64,000 nt of DNA from Piezodorus guildinii (GCA_023052935.1 CM041298.1:50357313-50421312); one strand, 5' to 3'; counted from the stretch's first letter, positions 33,484 through 45,004 are shown. Made by a program: numbers and translations. The notes: generated from the letters alone by a model not told the origin.

Positions 33484-33514
33484 GTTTAAAAGTTAATGAA
33501 CTTCTAAAAAGCTA

Positions 33515-33517
33515 GCA

Positions 33518-33567
<50 letters not shown>
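33515..33567. repeat. (TA)n(CA)n microsatellite
   Basis: Compound dinucleotide tract abutting a LINE A1 fragment. Confidence 0.88.
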
Positions 33568-33785
33568 GCACTTGAGTGTAGAGTATAGCCAGTGCTAGAG
33601 CTCCAATATAAATTTTTACAATAGGTCTCGGGGCCACTGCCGTTTCAACCTTCTAGGGGATGGTTAGGATGTGAGGTGCTTGATAGAGATTGAGCTAGAG
33701 GATTGGTGTGATGAATGAGGTTCTTATCAAATTTGGATGGAATAAGGTCTAAACAAGTCTAGTAGATAAAAATATAATAGTAATT
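33568..33785 (-). mobile_element. LINE A1 3' fragment, reverse
   Basis: The reverse complement matches the last codons and start of the 3' UTR of A1 (HHPNPLAQS-like, AAGGTTGAAACGGCAGTGGC). No A tail is visible because it borders the microsatellite. Confidence 0.78.
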
Positions 33786-34123
33786 ATATATATAACGAAT
33801 ATATTATAAACCATTTTCTTGGCTACTTAGATAATGTGTTGTAAGAATCAAAATTATATAAAGTACTCTTATCATCATTCTAGTTTTTCTTTGGTTCTTA
33901 AATACGCAATACTACTGGAGTTAATATTTTTAAAAGATAATGTTATTTCAACAGTTAAGAGGATTTTATAACTCCGGAACTTAGTCTCAAAGACCGAATT
34001 TAAATCCTATAAATAGGTAATCTGTATTAGTTTCATTCAGTCCCTTTTGAGATATTTCCCTGTGAACATCGCGAAAAATGAATTTTTACAAATTTTGAAA
34101 AATCATATACAGAAAAGGACTAT

Positions 34124-35172
34124 GTTTTGGCACGAAGGATTGCTTTGCAAACTGAAAATTTTACTTCCACCTACGTTCTATTTAATATTCCTTTCATACC
34201 TTTCGGATAGACATTTTTCTGTCAAAGTCGGGACCGAACTCTCAGACATTCAGCAAATTAAGGCAGGTGTACCTCAGGGCAGTGTTTTAGGACCAATATT
34301 GTTTAACATTTACATGTCAGATCTTCCCCAGCACAATGGTACTCTTTTGGCTACTTTTGCTGATGATACAGCTGTTCTTTGTTCAGATAAGGATCCTTTA
34401 CAAGCGGCAATATCCCTCCAAAACCACCTTGATGAAATTTCTGCTTGGGCTTCTAGGTGGAAAATAAAGATGAACGAGTCCAAGAGTGCTCATGTAGTGT
34501 TCACCCTGAACCACAAACCTTCTCCTCCCATTAACTTTAATAATATTCCTATTCCGCCTTCCGACGAAATTCGATATTTAGGTATTCACTTGGACAAAAG
34601 ACTGACCTGGAGTCCCACATTCGACAAAAACGCAAAGAACTCAACAGACGATACGGTCTTTTATCTAGATTACTTGACAGACGCTCTAAATTATCATTAA
34701 CCAACAAACCAACTCTTTACAAAGTTTTGCTAAAACCAATCTGGACAAACGGGATAGAACTGTGGGGCTCTGCTAAACCAACAAGTATCCAAAGAATACA
34801 GTCCTTTCAGTCGAAAGTGCTGCGCAAAATAGTGGACGCACCGTTCTACGTAACAAATGACGTTATACATAACGACTTAAACATTCCGACTATTTCAGCC
34901 ACTGCTACAGAACAATACAATAATTTCCACCAAAGACTAACATACAACACCAACCCTCTTACAGAAACATTAAAATGCTCTACGAATCCTTACAGCCCAG
35001 CCCGACGACTACGCAGGCGGTGGCCAAGAGATATGCTGATCACTTAACGAACTCTGCTGTGATGAGCCGCTGCTTCAGCAGTCCACAAATTTGCTTATTG
35101 CAAAGGAAATGCAGATGGCAGATTAAATTTTATGTCAATTTTTTTTGTTTTGTAATAAATAATAATAATAAT
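34124..35172 (+). mobile_element. LINE A3, 5'-truncated RT
   Basis: A jockey-like relative of A1. From motif A (FWHEGLLCKLK) it reads KAGVPQGSVLGPILFNIYMS, FADDTAVL, WKIKMNESKSAHVVFTLN and YLGIHLDKRLTW, to a frameshift near 34620-34700. It resumes in another frame with KPIWTNGIELWGSAKP, FQSKVLRKIVDAPFYVTNDV and PARRLRRRWPRDMLI. The palm has Phe-Ala-Asp-Asp rather than YADD. An (AAT)n tail lies at 35152-35172. It lacks endonuclease and ORF1, so it is inactive. Confidence 0.85.
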
Positions 35173-35724
35173 GTTTTCAAGATCGAAATTATTATAGAAA
35201 GTAGGACTAAGACTAAGCTATGTATGAAAAAATAGTCAAAGCTGAGTCTTTTTTTCTTGATAGACTTTAAACTCTTTAAAAGTGTCATTTTTTAATAATT
35301 TTCGAGAATGTTTTTAATCACTTTCTTCACCTCTAAGAAAATAAGCTCTCAAGGACAAAAGATAAAAGGCATGTCCTTATGTTATTGTTAGTTTTTGTTT
35401 TGACTTGATATCTAAAAAATTACCAGAATTGAAGAGATTGCCACAACACATGTTTTCAGTCTCGAAGCTGACTTAAAATGGCTGCGACAGTAAAAGTATT
35501 AGCCCTAATTTTATTTTTATTATGATTTTATATTCAAGAATGAATAGACAATAACTGGTTAAAAAATCACGAAAATCGATATTGTCGAGCGGCAAAATTA
35601 ATAAAAATTGAACGCATTTCAAATGGATTGACCCGCACATGTTTCTATTGAAATTCAATATAATTAATTCTTCAAAAATTAATTTTCATCTCTAAATATA
35701 TTTAAATATTCTTAAATTAGTTTT

Positions 35725-35775
35725 AATAAGTGTGGTAAGTGAAAGTTGTGAGTTGCGGGCAACAGATGTTTTTTT
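35725..35775 (+). repeat. Dispersed repeat R, isolated right end
   Basis: GTGGTAAGTGAAAGTTGTGA, then GCGGGCAACAGATG, the R right-end signature without its body. Confidence 0.65.
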
Positions 35776-36128
35776 TTTAATTTGGTTTTTAAATTTTTTA
35801 ATGAGATTTTTTATCCTTTATTTAATATGGAGTATTTCCCTGCCACTATTCGACGTGCACCCTATTAGATGCTAGAGAAGAGCCATTAATTACGAGGCCC
35901 TATGCTAAGAGGGGACTATAAGGCTATCAGATGATCAAGAAGCAGCCGGTGCTCCAACAAGTTGCAGTAGTATACAGTTGTACACCGCTCAGCTGGCCTC
36001 CCGCTCAATACTTGGAGTAACAACCCCCTCCACGGCTCTGTACCTCCCTCGGCACCTTATTTATCCTCTCTCAGCTCAGGTTATCTGCGCCATGGCAGAA
36101 CCTCATTCCAATCTCCTCTTAACATCAT

Positions 36129-37188
36129 AGACCGTGAGCCAGCAACGAAAAGTGCAACCCATTTTACTAAAATTTTTAGTATGTTTCATGCAAAGATGAA
36201 TCATAGTAAATCAAAAAATACACGTCTGCTAATTTGAAACGGATGGATTACAAAATGGTGGCCATTCAAAAAGGGAATATCACTCTTTTTTATCATAATT
36301 ATGGTTACTATCATGGAAACGGCTCATACTATAAGGATAATCGTTATAAAGTAAATCATCAAGTATTTAATAAGCTTTCATTTGAGTGGCAAAAGACATT
36401 TGTATGTCCAATATTCAACGACATATAGGCATTACAAAAAACAAAAAATTGCGGAAAACATGATACCACTCTTTTCTAACATTATTATGGCTAATATCAT
36501 GGAAACTGCTCCTCCTATGAGGATAATTGTCATAACAATTAATATAGACCATTAAATCACCTTTAATTTGAGATGTAAAACACTTCTATATGACTTATAG
36601 GTATACAGATATGGTTCTTACAAAATAACGGAAACCAAGAAACCTCTTATTTTTGTCATTAATTTGGTTAATATCATGGAAACGGTCAATTTTGAAATAC
36701 GTCTGCCGCGGCTTCCCACCCACTTTTATGTGGGAGACAAGCGTCGTTTGATTCGTATTGTCTTCTAGTATGATGAGGTCAAAAGGAAAATTGTGGTAAA
36801 ATGAGTCAGAACTATAATACTAATAATTATGTTAGAAAAGAGTGATATCTCGTTTTTCGCAAAAAAAGAAAAAAAAATTGTTTTGTATAATACCTATATA
36901 ACGTTGGATATTAGGCATACACATGTCTTTTACCACTCAAATGAAAGCTTATTAAATACTTGATGATTTACTTTATAACGATTATGCGCATAGGATGGGC
37001 CGTTTCCATGACAGTAACCATAATTATGTTAGAAAAGAGTGATATTCCCTTTTTGAATGGCCGCCATTTTGTAATCCATCCGTTCCAAATTGGCAGACGT
37101 GTATTTTTTTCTTTACTATGATGAATGCGTTGCATGAAACATACTAACAATTTTAGTAAAATGGGTTGCATTTTTCGTCGCTGGCTCA
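36129..37188. mobile_element. Foldback element H
   Basis: About 1.06 kb with inverted arms of roughly 300 bp (36129-36430 and 36862-37188). The arms share GAGCCAGC.ACGAAAA.TGCA, CGGATGGATTACAAAATGG and GTGGCAAAAGACAT. Between and partly within them are three tandem units of about 180 bp, each marked by AATATCATGGAAACGG-like sequence (near 36306, 36495 and 36670). It has no coding. Half-copies at 7.9 and 9.0 kb show it is dispersed. Confidence 0.8.
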
Positions 37189-37384
37189 AGGACTTTCACC
37201 TCCATGTATCCAAGTAAGACAGGCGGTGAGTTATAGATTTACTAGGACCTAGCACCTAGGATCGCCAGAATACTTATCTATTTCAGAATAATAAAAATAT
37301 AAACAGTATAACTATCGGGTTGTAATAAAATAAAAGTAGCGTTTTTTTCTGGTAATTTCAATAAAAACTTCAGATTCTTGTAAA

Positions 37385-38640
37385 AGAAATTAAATGAAAA
37401 ACTTCTTTAATATCCTGGGACTAAAGTCCCTAAAGAATAAAATAAAAATACAGAATTTATTACCGGAACAATATGGTCTTGGCTTTGAACAACTAATTGC
37501 TAAACTAAAAAAAATAATTAAGGTTGTAATATATGATCATATTTAAAAATCAGACTCTTAGAATGAAAATAATATAATAATAATAATAATAGGCTTAGCG
37601 AACCCGAAGGTTCGATGCCGATACCACCAAATTCCGCCAACACAGACTCGTCCAATGCTCACCATTCAAGCCCAAGCTCCCGAGATCAGCCTTAACGCAA
37701 TCCTCCCATCTCCGCTTCGGCCTACCTTTCGGACACCTACCAGTCGGATCAGCAAATACCAACTTTCTCGGAATCCGCTCATCATCGAGCCCAACAACTT
37801 TACTCGCCAATTTGAGTCTCCGCGATGCTATCAACTCAATTATATTCACAGGGTACAAACTCCGCAATTCCGCGTTGTGCAACCTTCTAAACTCCCCAGT
37901 GGCCTCATCTCTCTTCGGACCAAATATTTTACGCAGTACCTTATTTTCGAAAACCTTAAGCCGTTGTCCATCCTTCAAAGTAAGCGGCCACGTTTCACAT
38001 CCGTAAAGAACCGTTGGAAGAATAATAGTTTTAGAATGAAAATAAAAAAACAAAAATAGCTACCTCACTAGTGATAATTGAAATAATATGGACACAACAA
38101 AATTGGTATTTTCTAGCATCTGCAATTTGAGGTTACAGTCTGTTTTAATGGGAAAGGAGAAGGTCGTTAAAAAGGAGCGATTTGAAGGAGGAAGCAGTTC
38201 TTGCATGACGGATCTCAGAAGGGATAGAATTCCAAAGAGAGGTTGCTTTGGCTAGAAAGGACTATTCCTATGCCGAAATTCACTAGGACACACAGGAAAC
38301 ATTGAAACAAAATTAAGAATTACAGTATAAGGGTAGTGGAGTGAGCCGTGGCCAGCGGGCCCGATGGTACAAACCCGGGTTTCCATCTTCCATACACTCG
38401 CAGTAGCTACTGACACTCGAGCTTTCGCCTTCAGAAACTTGAACTCCAAGTTTAGCTGTCCAAGGCGGTCTGTGAGGATTAGGAACAATAGGAGATAAAA
38501 AAAGATCCAAGCTCGAAAATTAATGGAGCTATTAAGAACAAGAATGTATGACATACTCCTGGAAAGTCCTGAATAAAGGGGATTCAGAAGCTCTGAGAAA
38601 AAAGCGACCTGAATTAGAGGGTCAACCTGGGACATGGGGG
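37385..38640 (-). mobile_element. LINE C2, reverse, interrupted by LINE B
   Basis: The 3' UTR at 37385-37557 has the hairpin GGGACTAAAGTCCC. Coding resumes at 38046-38640: CPSEFRHRNSPF, a frame change, then LAKATSLWNSIPSEIRHARTA and SSFKSLLFNDLLL. This is the CR1/jockey-type C-terminus. Sequence further upstream (38300-38640) is in a long minus-strand frame whose relation to the RT is unclear. Confidence 0.65.
37573..38030 (-). mobile_element. LINE B, 5'-truncated, open C-terminal frame, reverse
   Basis: Inserted in the LINE C2 3' UTR with a 15-bp duplication TTAGAATGAAAATAA (37558-37572 and 38031-38045). The (TAA)n tail is at 37573-37592. The minus-strand frame is open across the whole piece: TIILPTVLYGCETWPLTLKD, NKVLRKIFGPKRDEATGEFR, GRPKRRWEDCVKADLGSLG and SASNLRVR. 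This is the RTE-like thumb and C-terminal region, without catalytic motifs. Confidence 0.9.
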
Positions 38641-39027
38641 TTCATCCAGCGGATATAATCTCATTCTCGCAAAATATCCAGAGATTTTTGAACCTAGATA
38701 CCCTAGCATCTAAATTAAATCAATTCCCTAAACAGTCTATTGTGCGTAAATTGCTCTCACATTTTGTGTTATCAAAATCATAGTTTCATAACTCTAAAAC
38801 TGAGTTTAAAAAAGATCATATTTGGACATGATGTGAAAAGTAGGCGTACAAAACCAATGAATGTTAGCAAGAAAAGGCCAGAAGAAGAGAAGGCTCTAAA
38901 CAAATAATTGAGTCAAAAACATTATCATTTAAAAAAGAAATAAAGTTACAAAGAAAATAATTTCAGTTGAAGCTTACTGGCAACCCTCAACTTTCCCCAT
39001 TATCATAGCTAATAATTCTGTTCTATT

Positions 39028-39180
39028 TGGAGGGTGGGATAGCTGAGTGGGTTAAGGTTCATTGTTGTGAATGTAAGTTGCCCAGCAACCTGATAACCAA
39101 ACCTTGTGATAAAATAATCACGAGTTACCCTCTCGGAGCCACGAGAATCTTTACTTAGGCATACATCCTCCACCCTCAAC
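39028..39180 (+). mobile_element. SINE family 5 head, partial
   Basis: GGTGGGATAGCTGAGTGGGTTA resembles a tRNA 5' half with an A box. It is followed by TTGCCCAGCAACC and a TAATCACGAGTTACCCTCTC block seen also at 42.1-42.4 and 47.85 kb. Degraded. Confidence 0.5.
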
Positions 39181-39184
39181 CCTC

Positions 39185-40035
39185 CGTTATTTTCGAAGAA
39201 AGAGAAAAATTTTATTATTTTTTTTAACCGAAAATCCGCGAAGAAGTATAAAAATAAAAAAAATTGAAATTTTACCCATAAATACGCCCATCTCTTAGTT
39301 ATTTATAATGGTGGAGAAAAATATGTATAGAGTTTTAGAATCAGTAAAACGCGATAACAGAATAAAAAATTTGTATCTATATATTTAAGTCACTAATTAT
39401 AAAACTGTAATTCCACCATAACTCGATTATAATTGAATAAAAAGAAAAATCGAAAAGAATTTCGAGATCAAGACACCGCTATGAAAAAGGAAAAAAAAAA
39501 AAAATCTTATATGGTCATGCCACAACTTAAAACAGATGTGATTCCCTGATAACCCAGTTATTATTCATGACAGAGAAAAAATGTAAGGTGTTCTGGAATC
39601 AGGAAGTTTTATTAGAGTGAAAATCATAAGAAAGGGAAAGAAAACAGTAGTGAAGTCTAGTATAAATGCTTTTGGTTTATTATTTTCAATAGTGAACCTT
39701 TGTAATCGACCAAACAAATAAAAACATTACCCACCTCCCTCACAAATTTGAGTACTGGCGTAGAACCCTAATAAAGAATTTTAAAAACTCCGTTTTACCT
39801 AAATAATAAATTAATGATAAAAATAAAATGAAAAAAGAATCACTGAAATTGATTTAGAATTAGAAAAGATATCGCATTTTTAAATTAGCAGTGGTGATAT
39901 ACCATTTTCCTTTTAATTATTTATTGCTTTTCATATTAGTTAATTGCATCTTAACAGCTATATAAACAGTTATACACTAATATAGTTATTTGGAAATAAT
40001 AAACCATTGTGTAATAATTTGTATAGTTTTTGGAT
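39185..40035 (+). repeat. Dispersed repeat G, copy 1
   Basis: Matches 57.17-58.20 kb in the same orientation: GGTTTATTATTTTCAAT, TTTGTAATCGA, AATTATTTATTGCTTTTC.TATTAGTTAATTG and TTATACA.TAATAT. It includes three degenerate units marked by TTATTTTCGAAGAAAGAGAA. The order of blocks differs from copy 2. No coding. Confidence 0.7.
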
Positions 40036-40469
40036 TCTACTTATCTTAAAACTTTAAACCTCTACTTTTATTCTAGTAGACCTAATCCTAATCATTTAAT
40101 GCTGTATTTTTTTAATGTTGAAGAAGGTACATTTAAAGTGAAATTAAAAAACACTTTGTTTAAATAATTATCTTAAAACTACCAGCAAAATTCTTAAGCG
40201 TAACAGCTTTTTTATAGAAAATCGTACTAATTTTGTTTATACTAACAAAAAGAATTAATAAACATGATTTTAATTTCATGATTAATGGTTTTTAGAACAA
40301 AAACTATTCGATATTTAAGACTAATAACGAAGCATTGCAATTATAAGAATTCATAAAGGTCCCCGAGGAGGAACAACTCACAATCAGTGATAATAAGATA
40401 AAAAATATTATGTTTTTGGTTGTTGATAAAGTAGAGAGATGATAAAAACTTGACAGCTTACGTAGAAAA

Positions 40470-40585
40470 TCCTTTTCTCTGCTGTCTTCCATGATTTCAA
40501 CAGAGGTAGAACTAGTCCAATTGCATTTCACATTATCGATATTGAAGGCAATGACAAGCAATGAAGACCTCATATTCCCAGCCAC
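40470..40585 (-). other. Possible small exon, weak
   Basis: The minus strand reads MRSSLLVIAFNIDNVK, then SVEIMEDSREKDFL, and meets a good 5' splice-site match (TTTCTAC/GTAAGC at ~40470). A CAG/TCTTCG acceptor-like site lies upstream near 40590. No family recognised and no partner exon found. Confidence 0.2.
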
Positions 40586-40708
40586 GAAGACTGTACACGT
40601 GTCCTGACCTACTTGTTCTCTATCTTACGGATGCATCGGCAGAGGACCTGTGAGGTACAACCTACCTTGCATCGTCACTTCGATTATCGGATCATGTAAA
40701 TGGCAAAC

Positions 40709-40935
40709 AATTAGGAGTGGTCTAGTGGATAGAGCACTAGTCTACTGTTCTCCGGATACTTGATTCGAATCCGCTGTGGCAGAATATTATTTATTCTGTG
40801 ATATCTGCCAGGGTGGGTGGGTGGAAGGGCAACCCTAGGGTGTGGAGACGCTCCTGGGGAAGATCCGGCCTCTTCAAAGTTGGTACCAAAATGGAGGAAA
40901 AATCTGGCGGCTGAGTGTGATCTCAGTCTAATCTG
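40709..40935 (+). mobile_element. SINE family 1, 3'-shortened
   Basis: A box TGGTCTAGTGG and a mutated B box GATTCGAATCC, then TGTGGCAGAATATTATTTAT and GGGCAACCCTAGGGTGTGG. The 3' third is missing. Head to tail with the next copy. Confidence 0.82.
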
Positions 40936-40985
40936 TAGTTTTAATTTGTCCTTGATTTTAATTATCATGTACATATACATAAATT

Positions 40986-41283
40986 AGGGAGCGGCGTGGT
41001 CTAGTGGATAGAGCACTAGTCTACTGCTCGGGTCCTTGGTTTGAATCCCAGCTGTGGCAGAATATTATTTATTCTGTTATTTTAACTGAGGGGCGACCCT
41101 AGGGTAGGAGACCCTTCTGGGGCAGACCCAGCCACTATAAAGTGGCCAAAAAGTTGGAGGAAAACCTCCAATGTGTGATCTCGATCCAATCATCTCATTG
41201 CACTTTCGTTGGTCTAAAAACAGTATAAATCTCTATATGTACTGAGCCCAAGACCCTTCAAGCGTTTTTGGGATACAGGTTTA
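40986..41283 (+). mobile_element. SINE family 1
   Basis: Head GGGAGCGGCGTGGTCTAGTG with B box GGTTTGAATCC. The body runs to CAGTATAAATCTCTATATGT, CAAGACCCTTCA and GATACAGGTTT. No certain target duplication. Confidence 0.85.
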
Positions 41284-41399
41284 TTAAGGAAGAACCTCAG
41301 TATTTTGTTGTTGTTCAATCGCATCTGGAATATTGATTTTCTCTTGGCTATAACTAGGTCAGATGAAACGAATTCTCTACTACTTGAAATGTACCATCT

Positions 41400-41600
41400 T
41401 CCAAAACAGATGAAAAAGAAGATGTAATGCTCAGAATTTCTGAGATGGACAATAGAAAAGAAATACATAATTACAGCAATGAATCTTAAATCAGGTTTCC
41501 AACACATCCTAACTACAGAATCACTAATAGTCACCTGAAACCTAATGTTACCACACTTTTCCTGACAATTTCGATACGGACTATGGATTTAATTTTTATA
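41400..41600 (+). pseudogene. Possible Ty3/gypsy-type RT fragment, heavily decayed
   Basis: One frame gives KKYIITAMNLKSGFQHILTT, then after a stop a QFRYGLW-like end. This recalls the gypsy RT segment Y.TT.DL.SG..QI..... with the catalytic Asp replaced by Asn. The similarity is short and could be chance. Confidence 0.25.
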
Positions 41601-42084
41601 ATGGATGGAGTGAAAGAATGGTTGAATGTTGGTAGAAATTAAGAGGTTGGTTGGGGGTGCATACATAGAAACACTTCAATGAAGTAAACCTAATTTATTG
41701 CTCCAACGTTCCGGCCTAATTTTTAGGCCATCTTCAGTGCTATAAATAACAGAAGATGAAAATCAGTTTTTATAATAGTATAAAAAGAAAAAATTATCAT
41801 GACATGAAATGTGTATGAATGCGTAGAGTTTTCACTGATTAAAAATTCCGTTTCACTTTGTTTACTCCGTTTGAAGTTCGTAAACCCCTTAACTGAAATG
41901 TCTTCTTAAAGACTAATATCGTGAAGGAAATCTTCATGGGAGGAAGTATTCCACAATGCTTGTCTTACAAAAACTTACACAGTGTTTGAAATTAAGTAAA
42001 TTTAAGTATTTTGACATTTGTCTAGCAACAACCCATACAAAGCTTCTAATTCCCCTTGATAATACCTTTATCTCAAATAATCAT
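41601..42084. other. No gene recognised
   Basis: Contains TTCCGGCCTAATTTTTAGGCC (dyad) near 41710 and AT-rich sequence. A SINE 5 tail begins near the right edge. Confidence 0.4.
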
Positions 42085-42392
42085 CAAGAAATCTTGTACA
42101 AGGTCAGAATCAAAATCGTTTTTGCCGTTATCTTGGACCGCGGTGACCCAGAAGAGCAAGAGCCCTCCCATAACGGATCCGGCTTCCGATCTGAGGCTGG
42201 GACAGCTCCCAGGGTGGTCCCTGGTGTATCGCCCCACTCTTCAGGTCCGCGTCCTTGCTCCCTCCCTGAGACAAAAGTCCCCCGAGAACCGAGACGTGAA
42301 CTAGTAATTATTTGGTTTGGTCCACTGTGGTTGCTAGGCAACGCACGTTAAGTAACGCGAGCTAACCTACTCAGCCATCCCGCCCCCAAATT
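42085..42392 (-). mobile_element. SINE family 5, most complete copy, reverse
   Basis: The reverse strand starts GGGGGCGGGATGGCTGAGTA (tRNA-like with A box) and continues TTGCCTAGCAACCACAGTGG, TAATTACTAGTTCACGTCTC and a GC-rich body. No clear B box: TTCACGTCTCG is the nearest. The frames of 70-130 codons that cross it are compositional. Confidence 0.6.
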
Positions 42393-42885
42393 AACTGCTA
42401 ACGCCTTTCTTCCTTTAGCCACTAGCGCTACTACTATTAGCACTGAGGCTGCAGCCCAAGCTGACAAAACTAGAGTGCTGAAAGTGTCTTCGGTAGTAAT
42501 ACCAGGTACATATTCATCAGCCTTCAACAGATATTTTATGAATTTTTTATTTATTTTATATTTTAAATTATTTTTATTTTATTTTATTTATTCTTTTTTT
42601 TTTCTTTTTTTTTGACTAAAATTGATCTTAATTTTATAATTTATATTCTTGCACCCATTCTAGTATTAATTTTCTATATTCATTAGTTCTCTTTCTTTCT
42701 TTAGTTTTTATTATAATTGTTCGTTATGTTATCAAATTGTTTTTGATACTTTTGTACGAGGCTATAACCCCCAATTTTTCCATTTTTACGAGTTGTAATA
42801 ATTATTCATTTATGTTTTAAAAAAACATGTATGGCTCAAGCAGCCGATCTGGAAATAAAGAAATTAAAAAAAAAAGATGATATTT
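42393..42885. other. T-rich stretch, possible LINE 3' UTR
   Basis: Low-complexity T/A sequence from 42540. It ends AATAAAGAAATTAAAAAAAA at 42856, which looks like a polyadenylated retroposon end, but no coding precedes it. Confidence 0.35.
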
Positions 42886-42889
42886 TATG

Positions 42890-43480
42890 AGTTTCTTCAA
42901 AATTGAAAATTATTTCATGCGAAGAACTTGTCAAGAATTGCGCATTTTTCTAGACTCAGTCTATGACCGAGAGCCACTAAGACAGGGGTTAGCAGCTTCT
43001 AATATGACCAACCATACCTTCGTCGTCCGTGGAAGAACACCACGTCCTCAACAAGTTTCAATTAAAAATCTAGATATTCAAGATCTTGAATGTGTAAAAA
43101 CCGTCTGAGCACCGGTAAGAGTAGTCAATGTCAGAAGACTACAAAAATCAGTATCAGATGGGTCAAAAATCTTACTTCCTCCTATTCTTGTAACAGTACT
43201 GGCAAATGTTGCTATTAAAGATATCCAAAAAATCAAAACATGGTATTCCGTGTCCTAAGTTAGCCTAACCCAATGTTTTCGTTGCCGAGAATTCGGACAC
43301 ACCAAGAATTACTGTGGTTATCTAACGAAATACGTGCGTTGCTCCAGACCCCATGACATCTCACATTGTTCCAAGGAGGACAAACCGTAGTGTCAAAGTT
43401 GCGATGAGGAACATGTCGCTTTCTGCTCGGGGCGTGGGAGCAATGGGGTACGCAAGCCACTGCACACAATAAACTACTCT
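42890..43480 (+). pseudogene. LINE ORF1 (Gag-like) relic with zinc knuckles
   Basis: Frames interrupted by three or more stops contain TCQELRIFLDSVYD, HTFVVRG, then QCFRCREFGHTKNYCGY, a knuckle with all of its Cys/His ligands, followed by decayed second and third knuckles (VRCSRPHDISHC, CQSCDEEHVAFC). The order and spacing match LINE A1 ORF1 (PRE_C2HC plus three knuckles), but it is another subfamily, since its first knuckle retains the Cys lost in A1. No ORF2 follows. Confidence 0.75.
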
Positions 43481-43552
43481 TTGTTTATTCGTATTCTTAT
43501 TTCAATGAATTTATGAACAAGAATACAAATTTGATTCAAGTTCTGTGGTACA

Positions 43553-43625
43553 GCCCGGTGGCTTAGAGGTTAGAGCTGCACCTTCGTCAGTAAGTTCGTA
43601 GTAAGTTAGTTCTAAGTTTTTCATT
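43553..43625 (+). mobile_element. tRNA-like SINE head, fragment
   Basis: GCCCGGTGGCTTAGAGGTTA with an A box-like core and a weak GTTCG downstream. No body recognised. Confidence 0.3.
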
Positions 43626-43984
43626 AATACAAAAAATGGGTTAGCCCCCCAAAACTAGTTTTAAACACATTGAACCATTATTGATGTAAGCAACACTCAT
43701 ATTAATGTTATAACTTGTTCTTAAAATTTAACATAGTTACAGTACAAGACGCTTACATAAGTAAATTGTTTATAAATCATTTCTTGTGAATTGGGAATAA
43801 AAAAAAACAAAAAAAAAGCAGATAGATCCCTTTACAAATATAGTAATAATCTTCAGAAATCCATCTAGTAGCTGTTCCGTTACTAAAAAGCACGAAATCG
43901 AAGTTGAATTTAAATTAAATCTTTTGATGTACGCCATGATAGTAACTTACAACTCAATATTGAAATGAATAAATAAATCAATTA

Positions 43985-44245
43985 GGGATGAAAAATAAAC
44001 TAAATTAAGAAAACCTAAAAACCTGTAACCTCTAAGTTCTATGAAGAGTCTTGGGTTCACTACGTGACTAGGATCTCTACTTTTTTCTCGCAGATCACGC
44101 ACAACCACCAGGTTTTTTGCTGAAGGATGGTCTACTGACCACATCGATTGACAGCTTATAAATATAACAGAATTAATAATCAGCCTGCCACAGCCGAACG
44201 TGAACCTGCGACCTTGAGATCAGTACCTCAATGCTCTGCCCACTA
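43985..44245 (-). mobile_element. SINE family 1 relative, reverse
   Basis: The reverse strand reads GGTCGCAGGTTCACGTTCGG (B box-like), GGCTGTGGCAG, an ATTATTAATTCTGTTA block, AAAAACCTGGTGGTTGTGCG and a GTTACAGGTTTTT end. It shares layout and the T-ended 3' terminus with family 1 but differs in the middle, so it is a separate subfamily. Confidence 0.6.
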
Positions 44246-44249
44246 TTAA

Positions 44250-44992
44250 TATGTTTTTGGAATATATATAAGCGAAATTAATTAAAATTAGTTTTTTTTT
44301 TCTCTCTTTGAAGATACGATTTAAGAATCAATAAAGCAAGTATAATTATTTAGACTTTTATAAATCAATTACTTTAAGATTCTAGACCTTCAGTACATTA
44401 CTCTTCTTATCCTTTAAACCCTTCATAAAAAAGTTACTTTCACCCTCAGAAAAAAAAAAAAAAAAAAAAGCGAAGTACGATAAGAAAATAATTCTTGGAA
44501 GTAGGATCCCTAAAGTCTTTAAGACCTGAAGCGATTTAGTCTTTCTTCACATGTTGGCTCTCACGCTTCTTGATTAGCCACGCAAGCTCTCCAAGAAATA
44601 AAAATTTAATTTAGCCGAGCAACACCGGAGAGCCATCGACCCTCAAAAACTGTTTCGAAGAACTTATTTCTCGCAAAGGGAGCATCATTCGAAAAAGGTA
44701 CATATCAAATGTTATGTCCAGGAATTCTAGGCCCTTTACATAGAGAGATGTATACTGGAAATATGAGTTAGGAACTTATTGCCACGGTGAAAGGAGTAAT
44801 ATCACGAAAGAATTTACCCAGAGGTTCTTTGATTTCAATTGTTCCTTCATATATTTTTATATCTCTAACCCTATCCACTCGGATTTTTTTTTTTTTTTTC
44901 TTACCTCCTTTTCTATTCTGTTCTTATCTCATCTCCTCAATTTATGGAGAACGTGACGGGTTACCTAACAGGTCACCAAACTATTATAAACA
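44250..44992. other. No gene recognised
   Basis: Mixed AT-rich sequence with an A-run at 44451-44469 and a T-run near 44885. 44520-44760 is more complex but matches nothing I know. Confidence 0.4.
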
Positions 44993-45004
44993 GAATGCGT
45001 TCTT

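Noticed and set aside
37655..38059. 134-codon plus-strand frame
   Set aside because: Antisense of the LINE B C-terminal coding region.
42084..42351. Three overlapping 80-130-codon frames on both strands
   Set aside because: They all fall in a GC-rich SINE 5 copy; frames are open because stop codons are rare in GC-rich DNA.
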